DNA of 64,000 nucleotides, taken from Paenibacillus flagellatus (GTDB lineage Bacteria > Bacillota > Bacilli > Paenibacillales > NBRC-103111). Position numbers and translations under genes: made by a program. This document shows positions 17,403 through 25,850 of this stretch, in pieces. Location: the NCBI RefSeq assembly GCF_003217775.1, contig NZ_QJVJ01000002.1:248001-312000 (forward strand), in the 5' to 3' direction. The number at the start of each line of letters is the position of its first letter. The stretch's first letter is position 1. A model generated the notes under the pieces. It ran no database searches. It was not told where the DNA came from and worked only from the letters and a program-made list of their open reading frames with translations.

Positions 17403-18302
17403 ATGCTCGGTAAAATCATGTCCCGCGACTCGCTTCTGCTTTGGCTGATCGCGCTGCCCGGCGTCCTGCATTTCGTGGTGTTCCGGTACGTGCCGATGCT
17501 CGGCAACGTCATCGCCTTCCAGGACTACAGCATCTTCTCCGGCATCGCGGACAGCCCTTGGGTCGGCTTCAAGCATTTCGCGAATATGTTCACGTACGAG
17601 GAATTTTATCAAATTTTGACCAATACGCTGCTGATCAGCCTGTACTCGATTTTGTTCGGCTTCCCGGCGCCGCTCGTCCTGGCGCTGCTGCTGAACGAAA
17701 TCCGCAAGGCGTGGTTCAAGCGCCCGGTGCAGACGCTGCTCTATTTGCCGCACTTTTTATCCTGGGTCATCGTCGGCAGCATCTTCATCAATTTGCTCGG
17801 CACGGACGGGTTTCTCCAGACGATCCTCGGCTGGTTCGGCTTGCCGAAAACCGACTATTTGACGCAGCCCGACTATTTCCGCGGCATTCTCGTCTCGATC
17901 GGCATTTGGAAGGAGATGGGGTGGGGCATGATCATTTATTTGGCCGCTCTATCCGGCATCAACCCGAACCTGTACGAGGCGGCGATGGTGGACGGAGCGG
18001 GACGGTTCCGGCAAATGTGGTCGATTACGCTGCCGTCGCTCATGCCCGCGATCGTCGTCCTGTTCCTGCTGCGCGTCGGCCACGTGCTCGATTCGAACGT
18101 CGAGCAGGTGCTCGTCATGCTCAACCCGCTCGTCCGCGACGTCGGCGAGGTCATCGACAGCTACGTGTACCGGGTCGGCCTGCTCGGCGCCCAATTCAGC
18201 CTGACGACCGCAATCGGCATCTTCAAATCGCTCGTCGGCCTGCTCCTGGTCGTCGGCTTGAATACGCTCAGCCGGAAGACGACGGGGGAAAGCATCTACT
18301 GA
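17403..18302 (+). CDS. Sugar ABC transporter permease, LplB type
   Basis: The first membrane subunit of the CUT1 importer, 299 residues with six hydrophobic segments. The LplB opening WLIALPGVLHFVVFRYVPML and the SPWVGFKHFANMF segment are characteristic. The EAA loop that contacts the ATPase is EAAMVDGAGRFRQMW. AGGAGGG precedes the ATG. It is 76 bases after the binding lipoprotein and 45 before the second permease, in one operon. Confidence 0.92.
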   Translation: MLGKIMSRDSLLLWLIALPGVLHFVVFRYVPMLGNVIAFQDYSIFSGIADSPWVGFKHFANMFTYEEFYQILTNTLLISLYSILFGFPAPLVLALLLNEIRKAWFKRPVQTLLYLPHFLSWVIVGSIFINLLGTDGFLQTILGWFGLPKTDYLTQPDYFRGILVSIGIWKEMGWGMIIYLAALSGINPNLYEAAMVDGAGRFRQMWSITLPSLMPAIVVLFLLRVGHVLDSNVEQVLVMLNPLVRDVGEVIDSYVYRVGLLGAQFSLTTAIGIFKSLVGLLLVVGLNTLSRKTTGESIY

Positions 18303-18347
18303 GACAACGCAACGCGACCATACTACTTCCGGGAGGGAATACGACCG

Positions 18348-19217
18348 ATGCCGGTGCGCAAAAGGCTGCAGTTTTTTCCGATCGTCAACGGCGCCGTTTT
18401 CGTCGTTATTTGCTTGACGATGATCGCCCCGATCGTCCATTTGGCCGCCGTTTCGTTCAGCTCGCCGCTGTACGCGAACGCGAAGCTCGTGACGTTTTGG
18501 CCGAAAGGGTTCAATATCGAGGTGTACAAAACGATTTTCGGCATGGATACGATGTGGAGGTCGATGGGCAACAGCATCGTCATTACCGTGGTCGGCACGC
18601 TCATCGCGCTCGCCTTCACGTCGACGCTCGCCTACTCGCTGTCCCGTCCGCAGATGAAAGGGAGGAAGTGGGTGCTGCGGGGCATCATCGTCACGTTCGT
18701 CTTCTCCGCGCCGCTCATCCCGAACTACCTGCTCGTCCGCGGCCTCGGCATGGAGAACACGCTGTGGGCGCTTATGGTGCCCGGTGCGCTGGGGGCGTTC
18801 AACGTCGTCATCATGAAGACGTTTTTCCAAGGCATCTCGAGCGAAATGTTCGACGCGGCCAAAATCGACGGCTGCAGCGAGCTCGGCTCGTTCGCGCGCA
18901 TCGCGATTCCGCTGTCGATGCCGGTCATCGCCACGATCGCCCTGTTCCATGCGGTCGGCCAATGGAACTCGTACTTCAGCGCGCTCATCTTCATCCGCAG
19001 CAAGGAGCTGATGCCGATGCAGGTCGTGCTGCGCAGCCTCGTCGTCGAGGAGCAGGCGAACAATATGGCGTCCTCGTCCGAAGTCGCGACGCTGCTGACG
19101 CCGGAAATGCTGAAGGCGGGCATTACGCTGTTCGCGACCGCCCCGATCTTGATCGTCTACCCGTTTCTGCAAAAATATTTCGTCAAAGGCGCGATGGTCG
19201 GTTCGCTCAAGGAATAG
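18348..19217 (+). CDS. Sugar ABC transporter permease, YtcP type
   Basis: The second membrane subunit of the CUT1 importer, 289 residues with six membrane segments. It carries the MalG/YtcP-type EAA loop (MFDAAKIDGCSELGSF) and the C-terminal LQKYFVKGAMVGSLKE that is nearly invariant in this family. GGGAGGG precedes the ATG. It is the last gene of the first sugar locus; the next gene is convergent. Confidence 0.92.
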   Translation: MPVRKRLQFFPIVNGAVFVVICLTMIAPIVHLAAVSFSSPLYANAKLVTFWPKGFNIEVYKTIFGMDTMWRSMGNSIVITVVGTLIALAFTSTLAYSLSRPQMKGRKWVLRGIIVTFVFSAPLIPNYLLVRGLGMENTLWALMVPGALGAFNVVIMKTFFQGISSEMFDAAKIDGCSELGSFARIAIPLSMPVIATIALFHAVGQWNSYFSALIFIRSKELMPMQVVLRSLVVEEQANNMASSSEVATLLTPEMLKAGITLFATAPILIVYPFLQKYFVKGAMVGSLKE

Positions 19218-19235
19218 GCCGCCTAACCGTCCAAC

Positions 19236-19264
19236 GAAAAAAAGAGCGGCTTTCGCGTCCGCTC
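19236..19264 (-). terminator. Terminator of the minus-strand DinB gene
   Basis: Read on the minus strand, GAGCGG and CCGCTC form the stem and are followed by seven Ts (19243-19237). It lies between the convergent YtcP and DinB genes and may act weakly in the other direction. Confidence 0.65.
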
Positions 19265-19280
19265 CTTCCTTATTCTCTTC

Positions 19281-19787
19281 TTATCGGCCGATTCCGTCCA
19301 AATAGTCGTCGATTTGCCGCAAATGGTGCGCATCGTGCCCGGCCATATGACCCGCGTAAGCCGCGAGCGTCGTCTCCCAGTCGCCGATCCGGAAGACGGC
19401 GTTCCGCTCGTCGTCGGTTTTCCGCCGCAGGAAGGCGACGAACGACTCGCGGTACCGGACGAACGCGTCGACGACGTCCCGCTTCGAGACGCCGCTCCGC
19501 GCATAGGCGGCCGCTTCCGCGTTGAGCGGTCCTTCGTCCACGCTTGCGAGCTGCGCGCCGCGCTCCGCATAGGGAAGCCGGCGTTCCACGATGAGCCGGT
19601 CCCAGTACAGGAGGTGGGCGATCGTCTCGCCGACCGACCATTTTCCCGGCCGCATCGGGGCGAGCCACGTCTCGTCGTCGAGCTCGGCGAGCCGCCGGAC
19701 GCGGCCGATCGTCCGCTCCAGCTCGTCGATCCGCCCGGCTTCGCCGCTCTTTCCGCTTCCGCCGCTTCCGCCGCTTCCGCCGTTCAT
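19281..19787 (-). CDS. DinB superfamily protein
   Basis: A 168-residue DinB_2-type four-helix protein. Typical blocks are PGKWSVGETIAHLLYWDRLI in the first half and AGHDAHHLRQIDDYL at the C-terminus, with metal-ligand histidines in both. The N-terminus is an odd GGSGGSGGSG run encoded by a nine-base DNA repeat; it is not part of the fold and probably varies in length. GGAGG precedes the ATG. It begins 18 bases after the HD-GYP gene ends on the same strand, so cotranscription is likely. Its function is unknown; it shares no close similarity with the DinB protein at 5.5 kb. Confidence 0.78.
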   Translation of the reverse strand: MNGGSGGSGGSGKSGEAGRIDELERTIGRVRRLAELDDETWLAPMRPGKWSVGETIAHLLYWDRLIVERRLPYAERGAQLASVDEGPLNAEAAAYARSGVSKRDVVDAFVRYRESFVAFLRRKTDDERNAVFRIGDWETTLAAYAGHMAGHDAHHLRQIDDYLDGIGR

Positions 19788-19805
19788 AATCCGTACCTCC
19801 TTCCG

Positions 19806-21002
19806 TCACCCGTTTTGCTGCTGCTCCAGCACGTCATCCGCGTACCGGTCGCGAATGTTCAGGATCGTCGGCAGCTGCTCGAAGAACACGTCGACGACGC
19901 GCGGGTCGAAATGCTGGCCGCGCTCCTCCTTGAACAAATTCAAAATGCGGTCGAGCTCCCACGCCTTCTTGTACACCCGGTCGCTGCCGAGCGCGTCGAA
20001 CACGTCGGCGATCGCCGTAATCCGTCCGTATATGTGGATCTCCTCGCCGCGCAGCCCTCTCGGGTATCCTTTGCCGTTCCATTTCTCGTGATGCTGCTCC
20101 GCTACGATCGCCGCCGTCTTCAAGATGCGCCGCTTCGAATTTTTGAGCAGGTTGTAACCGATCTCCGTATGGGTTTTCATGATGTCGTATTCCTCGTCGG
20201 TCAGCTTGCCCGGCTTCTTCAGCACGGCGTCGGGGATCGCCACCTTGCCGATGTCGTGCATCGGGGACGCCATCTTCAGAATTTCCGCCTCCTGCTGCGG
20301 AATGCCGAGGCCGAGCGCGAGCACATACGAATATTCGGCCACCCGCTTGACGTGGTTCCCCGTCTCCTTCGACCGGCTTTCGCCGATTTCCCCCATCGTG
20401 AAAATGATTTCGCGCTGCGTCTCCTCGATTTCCTGCGCGAGCATCGCCGACTCGATCGACTTCCCGGAGTACGACGCGGCCAGCGACAAGTTCCGCAGGT
20501 CGCGCTCGGAAAACTTCTCGCTCGCCGTCATTTTGTTGACCGCCTGGTAGCAGCCGATCACTTCGCCCTCGTTGTTGCGGAACGGGATGACCATGAGCGC
20601 CTTCGTCCGGTAGCCGGTCTGCTGGTCGGTGCGGAGCGCGCCGTTCAGCAGGACGTCGCGGTATTCCTCGTTCGTATAGGCGTCGTCGATGAAAATCGGC
20701 TCGCCGGTCGCCACCGAATGTCCGGCCAGTCCGGCCCCGAGCGGGACGCGAAGCTCGCTGACGCCGTGCGCGACCTTCGACCACAGCTCGCCCTTCTGGT
20801 TGTCCAAGAGCCATACCGTACACCGGTCGGAGACGACGATCTGCTTGCCCATGTCCGCCATCAGCATAAGCACGTTGTCCAAGCTTCGCTCGTTGGCGAT
20901 TTTGGCGGCGTATTCGAGGATGACTCCGAGCAGCTCCTCGGGCTCCAAATCTTTTTTCAGACGCGGCTCCTCAAAATCGTACGTTTCGTGCACGTCGTTC
21001 AC
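19806..21002 (-). CDS. GAF and HD-GYP domain c-di-GMP phosphodiesterase
   Basis: A 398-residue cytoplasmic signalling enzyme. An N-terminal GAF domain (~40-185) is joined by a helical linker to an HD-GYP domain. Diagnostic residues are HD at 249-250 (HDIGKVAIPD), HH at 304-305 and the GYP signature at 312-314 (GKGYPRG), so the catalytic set looks intact. HD-GYP enzymes hydrolyse cyclic di-GMP. It starts with GTG. It lies 142 bases downstream of the response regulator on the same strand and upstream of the DinB gene, so it may be an output or companion of that two-component system. The GAF ligand is unknown. Confidence 0.92.
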   Translation of the reverse strand: MNDVHETYDFEEPRLKKDLEPEELLGVILEYAAKIANERSLDNVLMLMADMGKQIVVSDRCTVWLLDNQKGELWSKVAHGVSELRVPLGAGLAGHSVATGEPIFIDDAYTNEEYRDVLLNGALRTDQQTGYRTKALMVIPFRNNEGEVIGCYQAVNKMTASEKFSERDLRNLSLAASYSGKSIESAMLAQEIEETQREIIFTMGEIGESRSKETGNHVKRVAEYSYVLALGLGIPQQEAEILKMASPMHDIGKVAIPDAVLKKPGKLTDEEYDIMKTHTEIGYNLLKNSKRRILKTAAIVAEQHHEKWNGKGYPRGLRGEEIHIYGRITAIADVFDALGSDRVYKKAWELDRILNLFKEERGQHFDPRVVDVFFEQLPTILNIRDRYADDVLEQQQNG

Positions 21003-21144
21003 ACTCCAGCCAAGGATGCAATAATTCCATTGTATTCCGCGCCAAGTGCCATTCTTCCTGCATCCTCGCGAAAAAAAGTCCCGATTCGGCGTCGAACGGT
21101 GGCGAATGCCGGATGTCCGGAGGGGTGGCCGCGGCGAGCGGCCT

Positions 21145-21819
21145 TCAAGGCTTTGGCGGCCCTATTCCCGCATCGCGGGCCAGCAGAATCGCCTGGGCCC
21201 GGTCGCTTACCTGGAGCTTGTTCAGCAGGTTCGATACGTTGTTGCGAACCGTCTTGAGCGACAGGTCGAGCTGGCGCGCGATGTCTTCGTTGGACAGCCC
21301 GTCCGCGATCAGCTCGAGAATGTCCTGCTCCCGCTCGGTCAGCTTGGGGAACAGCGCGCCGATCTGCGGCTTGCGCGACATGTTTTTGAAGTAGTACATC
21401 ATTTTGCGGGCGATGGCGGGGCTGAATATCGCTTCGCCGGCATACGCGGCCGCGACGGCCCGCAAAATGTCCGCCCGGTCCGACCCTTTGAGGAGGTAGC
21501 CTCTCGCTCCGGCCTTCATCGCCGAAAAGACCGTCGCGTCGTCGTCGAACATCGTCAGCATCAAGATGTGGATGTGCGGGTAGTCGCGAACGATTTCCCG
21601 AGCGGCGGTTATCCCGTTCATCTCCTGCATGCCGACGTCCATCAGGATGACGTCGGGCTGCCGCTCGCCGGCCATCGTCACCGCTTCCTTGCCGCTGCCG
21701 GCCTCGCCGACCACTTCGATATCGTCCTGCAGCCGCAAAATGGACAGCAGCCCTTCCCGGAACACCGGGTGGTCGTCCGCCAGCAGCAGGCGTATTCGCT
21801 CCTTCTCCAACTGTTTCAC
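21145..21819 (-). CDS. NarL/LuxR-family response regulator
   Basis: A 224-residue response regulator. The receiver has the acidic pair DD at 15-16 and the phospho-acceptor Asp61 (VILMDVGM). The C-terminal LuxR HTH is around 155-215 (LTEREQDILELIADG, then LSLKTVRNNVSNLL). It is 16 bases downstream of its histidine kinase gene and so is its cognate partner. Palindromes between the kinase gene and the divergent membrane-protein gene are candidate targets. Confidence 0.94.
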   Translation of the reverse strand: MKQLEKERIRLLLADDHPVFREGLLSILRLQDDIEVVGEAGSGKEAVTMAGERQPDVILMDVGMQEMNGITAAREIVRDYPHIHILMLTMFDDDATVFSAMKAGARGYLLKGSDRADILRAVAAAYAGEAIFSPAIARKMMYYFKNMSRKPQIGALFPKLTEREQDILELIADGLSNEDIARQLDLSLKTVRNNVSNLLNKLQVSDRAQAILLARDAGIGPPKP

Positions 21820-21835
21820 CAGCTCCTTGTTCCCG

Positions 21836-23893
21836 TTATACCGCCGGCATGCGGACGACGACCTCGGTGCCGCCGCCCGGCGCGGGACGCAGCGAACAGC
21901 TGCCCCCGAGCTCTTCCGCGCGCTCCTTCATCGATCGGATGCCGATGCCCGGCTTCAGGTCGGGCGGCAGGCCGATCCCGTCGTCGCGGACCGAGACGCG
22001 AACCTCCCCGTCGCTCCATTCGAGCCGGATGCGGCAGCTTTCGGCGCGCGCATGGCGCAGCGCGTTGGCCAGCGCCTCTTGGACGATCCGGTAGACGGCG
22101 GCTTCGACCGCGGGATGGAAGTCGAGCTCGCGGTCCGGCAGCTCGAGCGACACCCGGATCGACCGGTCGTTGCATTGGCTAGCCAATTCCTCCAGGGCGA
22201 AGGCAAGGCCGAACTCGTCGAGCGACGGCGGACGGAGCGAATAGACGAGACGCCGGATGTCGGCGATGGCCGACTTCATCCGGTTCCGTACCGAATCGAG
22301 CGCCATCCTCGACCGTTCGGGATCGGTTTCGTGCAGCTGAATCGCCTCCTCGGTCCGCAGCATCATGCCCGCAATGACGGAGCCGAGCCCGTCGTGGAGG
22401 TCGTTGCGCAGCCTCCGCCGCTCCTCCTCGCGGGCGATGACGATCCTCTCCCTCGAGCGGGCCAGCTCGTCGGTGAGCCGGACGGCCTGCACCGCGATGC
22501 TTACTTGGCGGACGAGGTCGAGGAACAGCTCGTGCCGTCGCGGGGGCAGCATGTCGCCGAGATCGCGCACGCCGAGCGTCAGCCGGCCGACGGCTTCCCC
22601 TTGCACCGTAAGCGGGATATGGCTCAAGTCGCCGGTTCTCCGCCCGTATTCGGCCAGCCGCTCCGGCCCCGCCTCGCCTTCGATGTCGATCGACGCGTAC
22701 GGCAGCCGGAAGGCGCGTGCGACCGTCTCTACGATTTCGTTCGGCAGGGAGCGGCGGGTGAGCGCGCCCTCCAGCTTTTCCGACAAGTCCGATAAAATCC
22801 GGTAGGCGTCGTCCCGCTCGCCGTAGACGAGCACGTTCACCGACCGCTGTACCCGTTCGCGGAGCGGGTGGAACAGGACGGCGACGAGTCCGGTGGCGAC
22901 GAGCGAAAGAAGCGCGCTGTCCTTCGACTGCAGCAGCACCCCGACGACCCCGACGACGAGCGCGTACGCCATTACGCTCATGACGCTAAGCACGAAGTAG
23001 ACGAGCGTCCGGTCGAACGCGGCGGACATCCGGCGTACCCGCGTCTCGAGCACCATGACGCCGATCGAGAAGGGGAGGAACAGCAGCCCCGCGTACAGCA
23101 TCATTTGAGCCGCGACGCGCAGCAGCCCGTGCCGGTCGTGGACGAGCAGGTCGAGGTAGGTGGCGCCGACGAACGCGGCCATGCCCAGCGCGAACCAGCG
23201 AATTTGCCGTTTCTGCTCGGCATTCGCGCTCCGTGCGTAACGAATGCCCTGCTGAAGGAGGACGAGCAGCTGAATCGCCAAGGCGCAGCCCTCCTTCAGC
23301 AGAGGGGGCCAGTTCATGAAGTTCAGGACCGGGCTTGCCGGGAACAGCGCGCTTCCGAACGCCAGCGCCACGATCGACCAAGCCGGCACGGCCGTCCATC
23401 GCGGGACGAAGCGCCCCTCCGGCAGCAGCAGGAGGAAGAAGGGGTAGAGCAGACCGATGGCAACGTTGACGGTTAGCAGCGTACCGAGCGGGCCCCCGTG
23501 AGCGAACAGCGTCTCGTCGGTGCTGAACATCGTTCCCGTGACGATCAGAAGCAGGGAGGCGAGGACGCAGTAGACGTCCTTCCAGCCGTACCGGTAAAGC
23601 AGAAAGCCGACGGCCCACGACGAGACGTTTTGCAGGAGCAGCAGCATGACGGTCATGCCGCCGTACAGCTCGGGGTCGATGCCCACGCGCTCGAGCTGGC
23701 TCAGCTGGACGCCCGTCAACTGAAAAAAACTCGCGCATGCCGTTTCCGGGCACGGCTTCGCGTACAGCCCGACGCCGCTCCAATGGCTGTAGGCGGAAAC
23801 GGCGGCCGACGCGGCGAACGCCGCCCACCATGCCGTATGCGCCGCGATCAGCATCGCCGTTCGCCGGCCGCTGCCGGCGGTAAATGCGTACAA
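21836..23893 (-). CDS. Membrane sensor histidine kinase, HisKA_3 type
   Basis: The sensor of a NarL-type pair, about 685 residues. The N-terminal half has several membrane segments (about eight), followed by a GAF-like segment. The HisKA_3 dimerisation domain carries the phospho-acceptor His in RNDLHDGLGSVIAG, and the ATPase domain ends with GIGLPPDLKPGIGIRSM and GGGTEVVVRM. I chose the TTG at 23893, with GGGGAAG eight bases upstream and a -10 element 34 bases away. The frame is open 25 codons further, but that would include the promoter. The membrane layout resembles ComP-like sensors; the signal is unknown. Confidence 0.85.
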   Translation of the reverse strand: MYAFTAGSGRRTAMLIAAHTAWWAAFAASAAVSAYSHWSGVGLYAKPCPETACASFFQLTGVQLSQLERVGIDPELYGGMTVMLLLLQNVSSWAVGFLLYRYGWKDVYCVLASLLLIVTGTMFSTDETLFAHGGPLGTLLTVNVAIGLLYPFFLLLLPEGRFVPRWTAVPAWSIVALAFGSALFPASPVLNFMNWPPLLKEGCALAIQLLVLLQQGIRYARSANAEQKRQIRWFALGMAAFVGATYLDLLVHDRHGLLRVAAQMMLYAGLLFLPFSIGVMVLETRVRRMSAAFDRTLVYFVLSVMSVMAYALVVGVVGVLLQSKDSALLSLVATGLVAVLFHPLRERVQRSVNVLVYGERDDAYRILSDLSEKLEGALTRRSLPNEIVETVARAFRLPYASIDIEGEAGPERLAEYGRRTGDLSHIPLTVQGEAVGRLTLGVRDLGDMLPPRRHELFLDLVRQVSIAVQAVRLTDELARSRERIVIAREEERRRLRNDLHDGLGSVIAGMMLRTEEAIQLHETDPERSRMALDSVRNRMKSAIADIRRLVYSLRPPSLDEFGLAFALEELASQCNDRSIRVSLELPDRELDFHPAVEAAVYRIVQEALANALRHARAESCRIRLEWSDGEVRVSVRDDGIGLPPDLKPGIGIRSMKERAEELGGSCSLRPAPGGGTEVVVRMPAV

Positions 23894-23926
23894 GGTCGCC
23901 ACTTCCCCGAGTGCGGATTTGTTCCC

Positions 23927-23932
23927 AGTATA
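23927..23932 (-). promoter_or_regulatory. -10 element of the histidine kinase-response regulator operon
   Basis: TATACT on the minus strand lies 34 bases upstream of the chosen TTG start. No clear -35 is visible, which fits an activator-dependent promoter next to the palindromes at 23970-24009. Confidence 0.45.
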
Positions 23933-23969
23933 GCACGGACCCGCCGGGAGCGAACATTCCCGCGGCAAC

Positions 23970-24009
23970 TTCCCGGGTGCCCGGGAACGGTTCCCTTGTG
24001 GCAGGAACC
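23970..24009. promoter_or_regulatory. Two adjacent palindromes in the divergent promoter region
   Basis: TTCCCGGG-TG-CCCGGGAA (23970-23987) is a perfect eight-base-arm palindrome. GGTTCC-N9-GGAACC (23989-24009) begins one base later. Both carry a GGGAA/GGAAC-like half-site. They lie between the kinase gene and the divergent membrane-protein gene, so the NarL-type regulator is the likely ligand. Confidence 0.55.
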
Positions 24010-24060
24010 GGAGCGTTCTACGATGGGGAAGACTTTTGACAATGGAAGGAGTGTCCGAAG

Positions 24061-24738
24061 ATGATAACCGTCAAGCCCTCGCTTCTGCGGGTATGCGGCT
24101 GGATGCTGATCGCCGCCGGCCTGACCAACTGCGTGCTGCAGATCGTCCATTTGGAGGATACGCCCGCCCAATTGGCGCACTTGCCCCATTTCCTGAGCAT
24201 GGCGGTCGGCGTGCACGCCGTCATGCTGGTGGCGACGCCGATCTTCCTGCTCGGCCTCGTCGGCCTGTACGCCAGACAGGCGGAGACGATCCGCTGGTGG
24301 GGGTGGCTCAGCCTCGTTACGTTCGCCTACTATTTGACGTTCGAGCTCGTGCACGCCATTCTTCAGGTGTACCAGTATCCTGTTCTTTACGAAGGCATCA
24401 CGACCGAGGAACAGCTGAAGGCGGCGTCGGATATCGCGAACCGGACGCTGTTTCACGACGGGTTTCCGACCGTTATGTCCGCAATCGCGATGCCGGCCGT
24501 GCTGATCGGCTTCATCCTGATGACGGTCGCCATGATCCGCGCCCGCGTCTACTCCCGGTGGCTGGCGCTGTCGATCCTGCTGCTTCCGCTCACGTTCTTT
24601 TTGCCTTGGGAAAGCTTCGGCCGGTACGTCTACCCGGTCAGCTTCCTCACCTATGCCGCGTACGGCGTGTTGTTGGCGTTCGAGAAGCGGGAGGCCGCGG
24701 CGCACGGGCGGGGTCACGGCGCGGATGCGTCGGTTTGA
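24061..24738 (+). CDS. Multi-pass membrane protein of unknown function
   Basis: A 225-residue protein with about six hydrophobic segments (for example CGWMLIAAGLTNCVLQIV, VHAVMLVATPIFLLGLVGLY, LALSILLLPLTFFLP). It has short loops and a hydrophilic C-terminal tail ending GHGADASV. No transporter or enzyme motif is visible. GGAAGGAG precedes the ATG. It is transcribed away from the histidine-kinase operon, with two palindromes in between, which makes it a plausible target of that system. I do not recognise the family. Confidence 0.7.
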   Translation: MITVKPSLLRVCGWMLIAAGLTNCVLQIVHLEDTPAQLAHLPHFLSMAVGVHAVMLVATPIFLLGLVGLYARQAETIRWWGWLSLVTFAYYLTFELVHAILQVYQYPVLYEGITTEEQLKAASDIANRTLFHDGFPTVMSAIAMPAVLIGFILMTVAMIRARVYSRWLALSILLLPLTFFLPWESFGRYVYPVSFLTYAAYGVLLAFEKREAAAHGRGHGADASV

Positions 24739-24751
24739 ACCGGAGGATGCC

Positions 24752-24793
24752 AAAAAACAGAACAACGTCCTTCGCGGACGTTGTTCTGTTTTT
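24752..24793. terminator. Strong bidirectional terminator
   Basis: AACAGAACAACGTCC pairs with GGACGTTGTTCTGTT around a TTCGC loop. It is flanked by six As on the left and five Ts on the right, so it can serve the membrane-protein gene and the convergent gene ending at 24831. Confidence 0.9.
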
Positions 24794-24830
24794 GTCGACG
24801 GTACAGAAAGTTAAACTTTGCCAAAGCGAT

Positions 24831-25604
24831 TTATTTTTCCTTCGTCCAAACGGTGTGGCCGTATGTCTCCTGCCCGTCCGGAATTTCCAGCTTGTCGCTG
24901 TCGAGCTTGATATCGAACACGTGGCTTGTGTTGTCCTTGCGGGTATTCTTATAATCTTTCAGTAGGATGGTCCATTCTTCGTATTGCAGCTTTAGGCGCG
25001 TACTGCTGCTGAACGAATACGTTCCGGAGAAGTAGTTGTATTCGTTTTTCGACGCGTAGGAGCCGACCGTAAAGGTACCGTCTTGAAAAAACTCGAATAG
25101 ATGAGCGCTATTGTCCTTTCTCACAGCTTTCCATCTGCCGAGGATGACGGAGCCCGGATCTTGTTTTGCGCTTGGACCCGGGGCCGGTTGAACGGTTCCC
25201 GGATTCGGCGGCGGAGCGCTCGCTTCTTTTGCCGTATGGGCAGCCGGTTTATTCGCTTCGACCGTCGTAGTGGAGGACGGGGACGGCGGTTGTCCGGTTG
25301 TCTGCTGCGCGGCATTGGACGTTGTCGGCGTTTGAACCGCCCCCGTCGGATTGGGCTTGTTTGCGGAAACGGCCGCATGGCCGCTTGCCTGTTGTCCGGT
25401 CGCTTGCTGCGAAGACTTGGACGGCGTCGGCGTTTGCAGTACCCCCGGTTCGGTTTGGTTGGATACGGTGCCGCCGGTTCCCGCCGATCCGCTATCGTTC
25501 GTTGGAAATAGGTCGGGCTCGGCGACGACCACGTAGACCGCTGCGCCGGTAAGCAAAACGGCCATCGCGGTAAGAATCAGGGCGACGACTTTCATCATTT
25601 TCAT
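24831..25604 (-). CDS. Membrane-anchored protein with repetitive linker and lipocalin-like C-terminal domain
   Basis: A 257-residue protein. The N-terminal segment KVVALILTAMAVLLTGAAVYVVVA is an uncleaved anchor or signal peptide; the Cys of a lipobox is absent. A Thr/Pro/Gln/Ala-rich linker contains an imperfect ~40-residue duplication (TPTPSKSSQQATGQ and TPTTSNAAQQTTGQ, each followed by an ANKP block). The C-terminal ~100 residues have strand-rich text with WKAVRKDNSAHLFEFFQDGTF and YSFSSSTRLKLQYEEW. This resembles small lipocalin-like calycin domains of extracellular Firmicute proteins. I chose the ATG giving MKMMKVV; earlier in-frame codons lack a ribosome-binding site. Function unknown. 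Confidence 0.65.
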   Translation of the reverse strand: MKMMKVVALILTAMAVLLTGAAVYVVVAEPDLFPTNDSGSAGTGGTVSNQTEPGVLQTPTPSKSSQQATGQQASGHAAVSANKPNPTGAVQTPTTSNAAQQTTGQPPSPSSTTTVEANKPAAHTAKEASAPPPNPGTVQPAPGPSAKQDPGSVILGRWKAVRKDNSAHLFEFFQDGTFTVGSYASKNEYNYFSGTYSFSSSTRLKLQYEEWTILLKDYKNTRKDNTSHVFDIKLDSDKLEIPDGQETYGHTVWTKEK

Positions 25605-25850
25605 AGAAGCAGACACTCTCCGTATTCGCAAACTGGTATGTAAATCGTTAAATCGCACCGCCATTTTGTCGAAATTTCCGCTAAGTTCTTTGTGATCCTA
25701 GTAAAAAGGAGGGTCGAAAGACCTTGGTGGCGGGTAGGTTTAATGTACCATATCCGTCGCATGAACGGAACAGCAAAAAACCGCAAAAAATATCAAAAAC
25801 GGACTGCCGTACCCGTCGTAAAGTAAAAGTATCTCCATGGAGGCATTCGC

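Noticed and set aside
21046-22182. Plus-strand open frame over the two-component genes
   Set aside because: It lies antisense to the clear response regulator and kinase genes, and its translation has no domain-like pattern.
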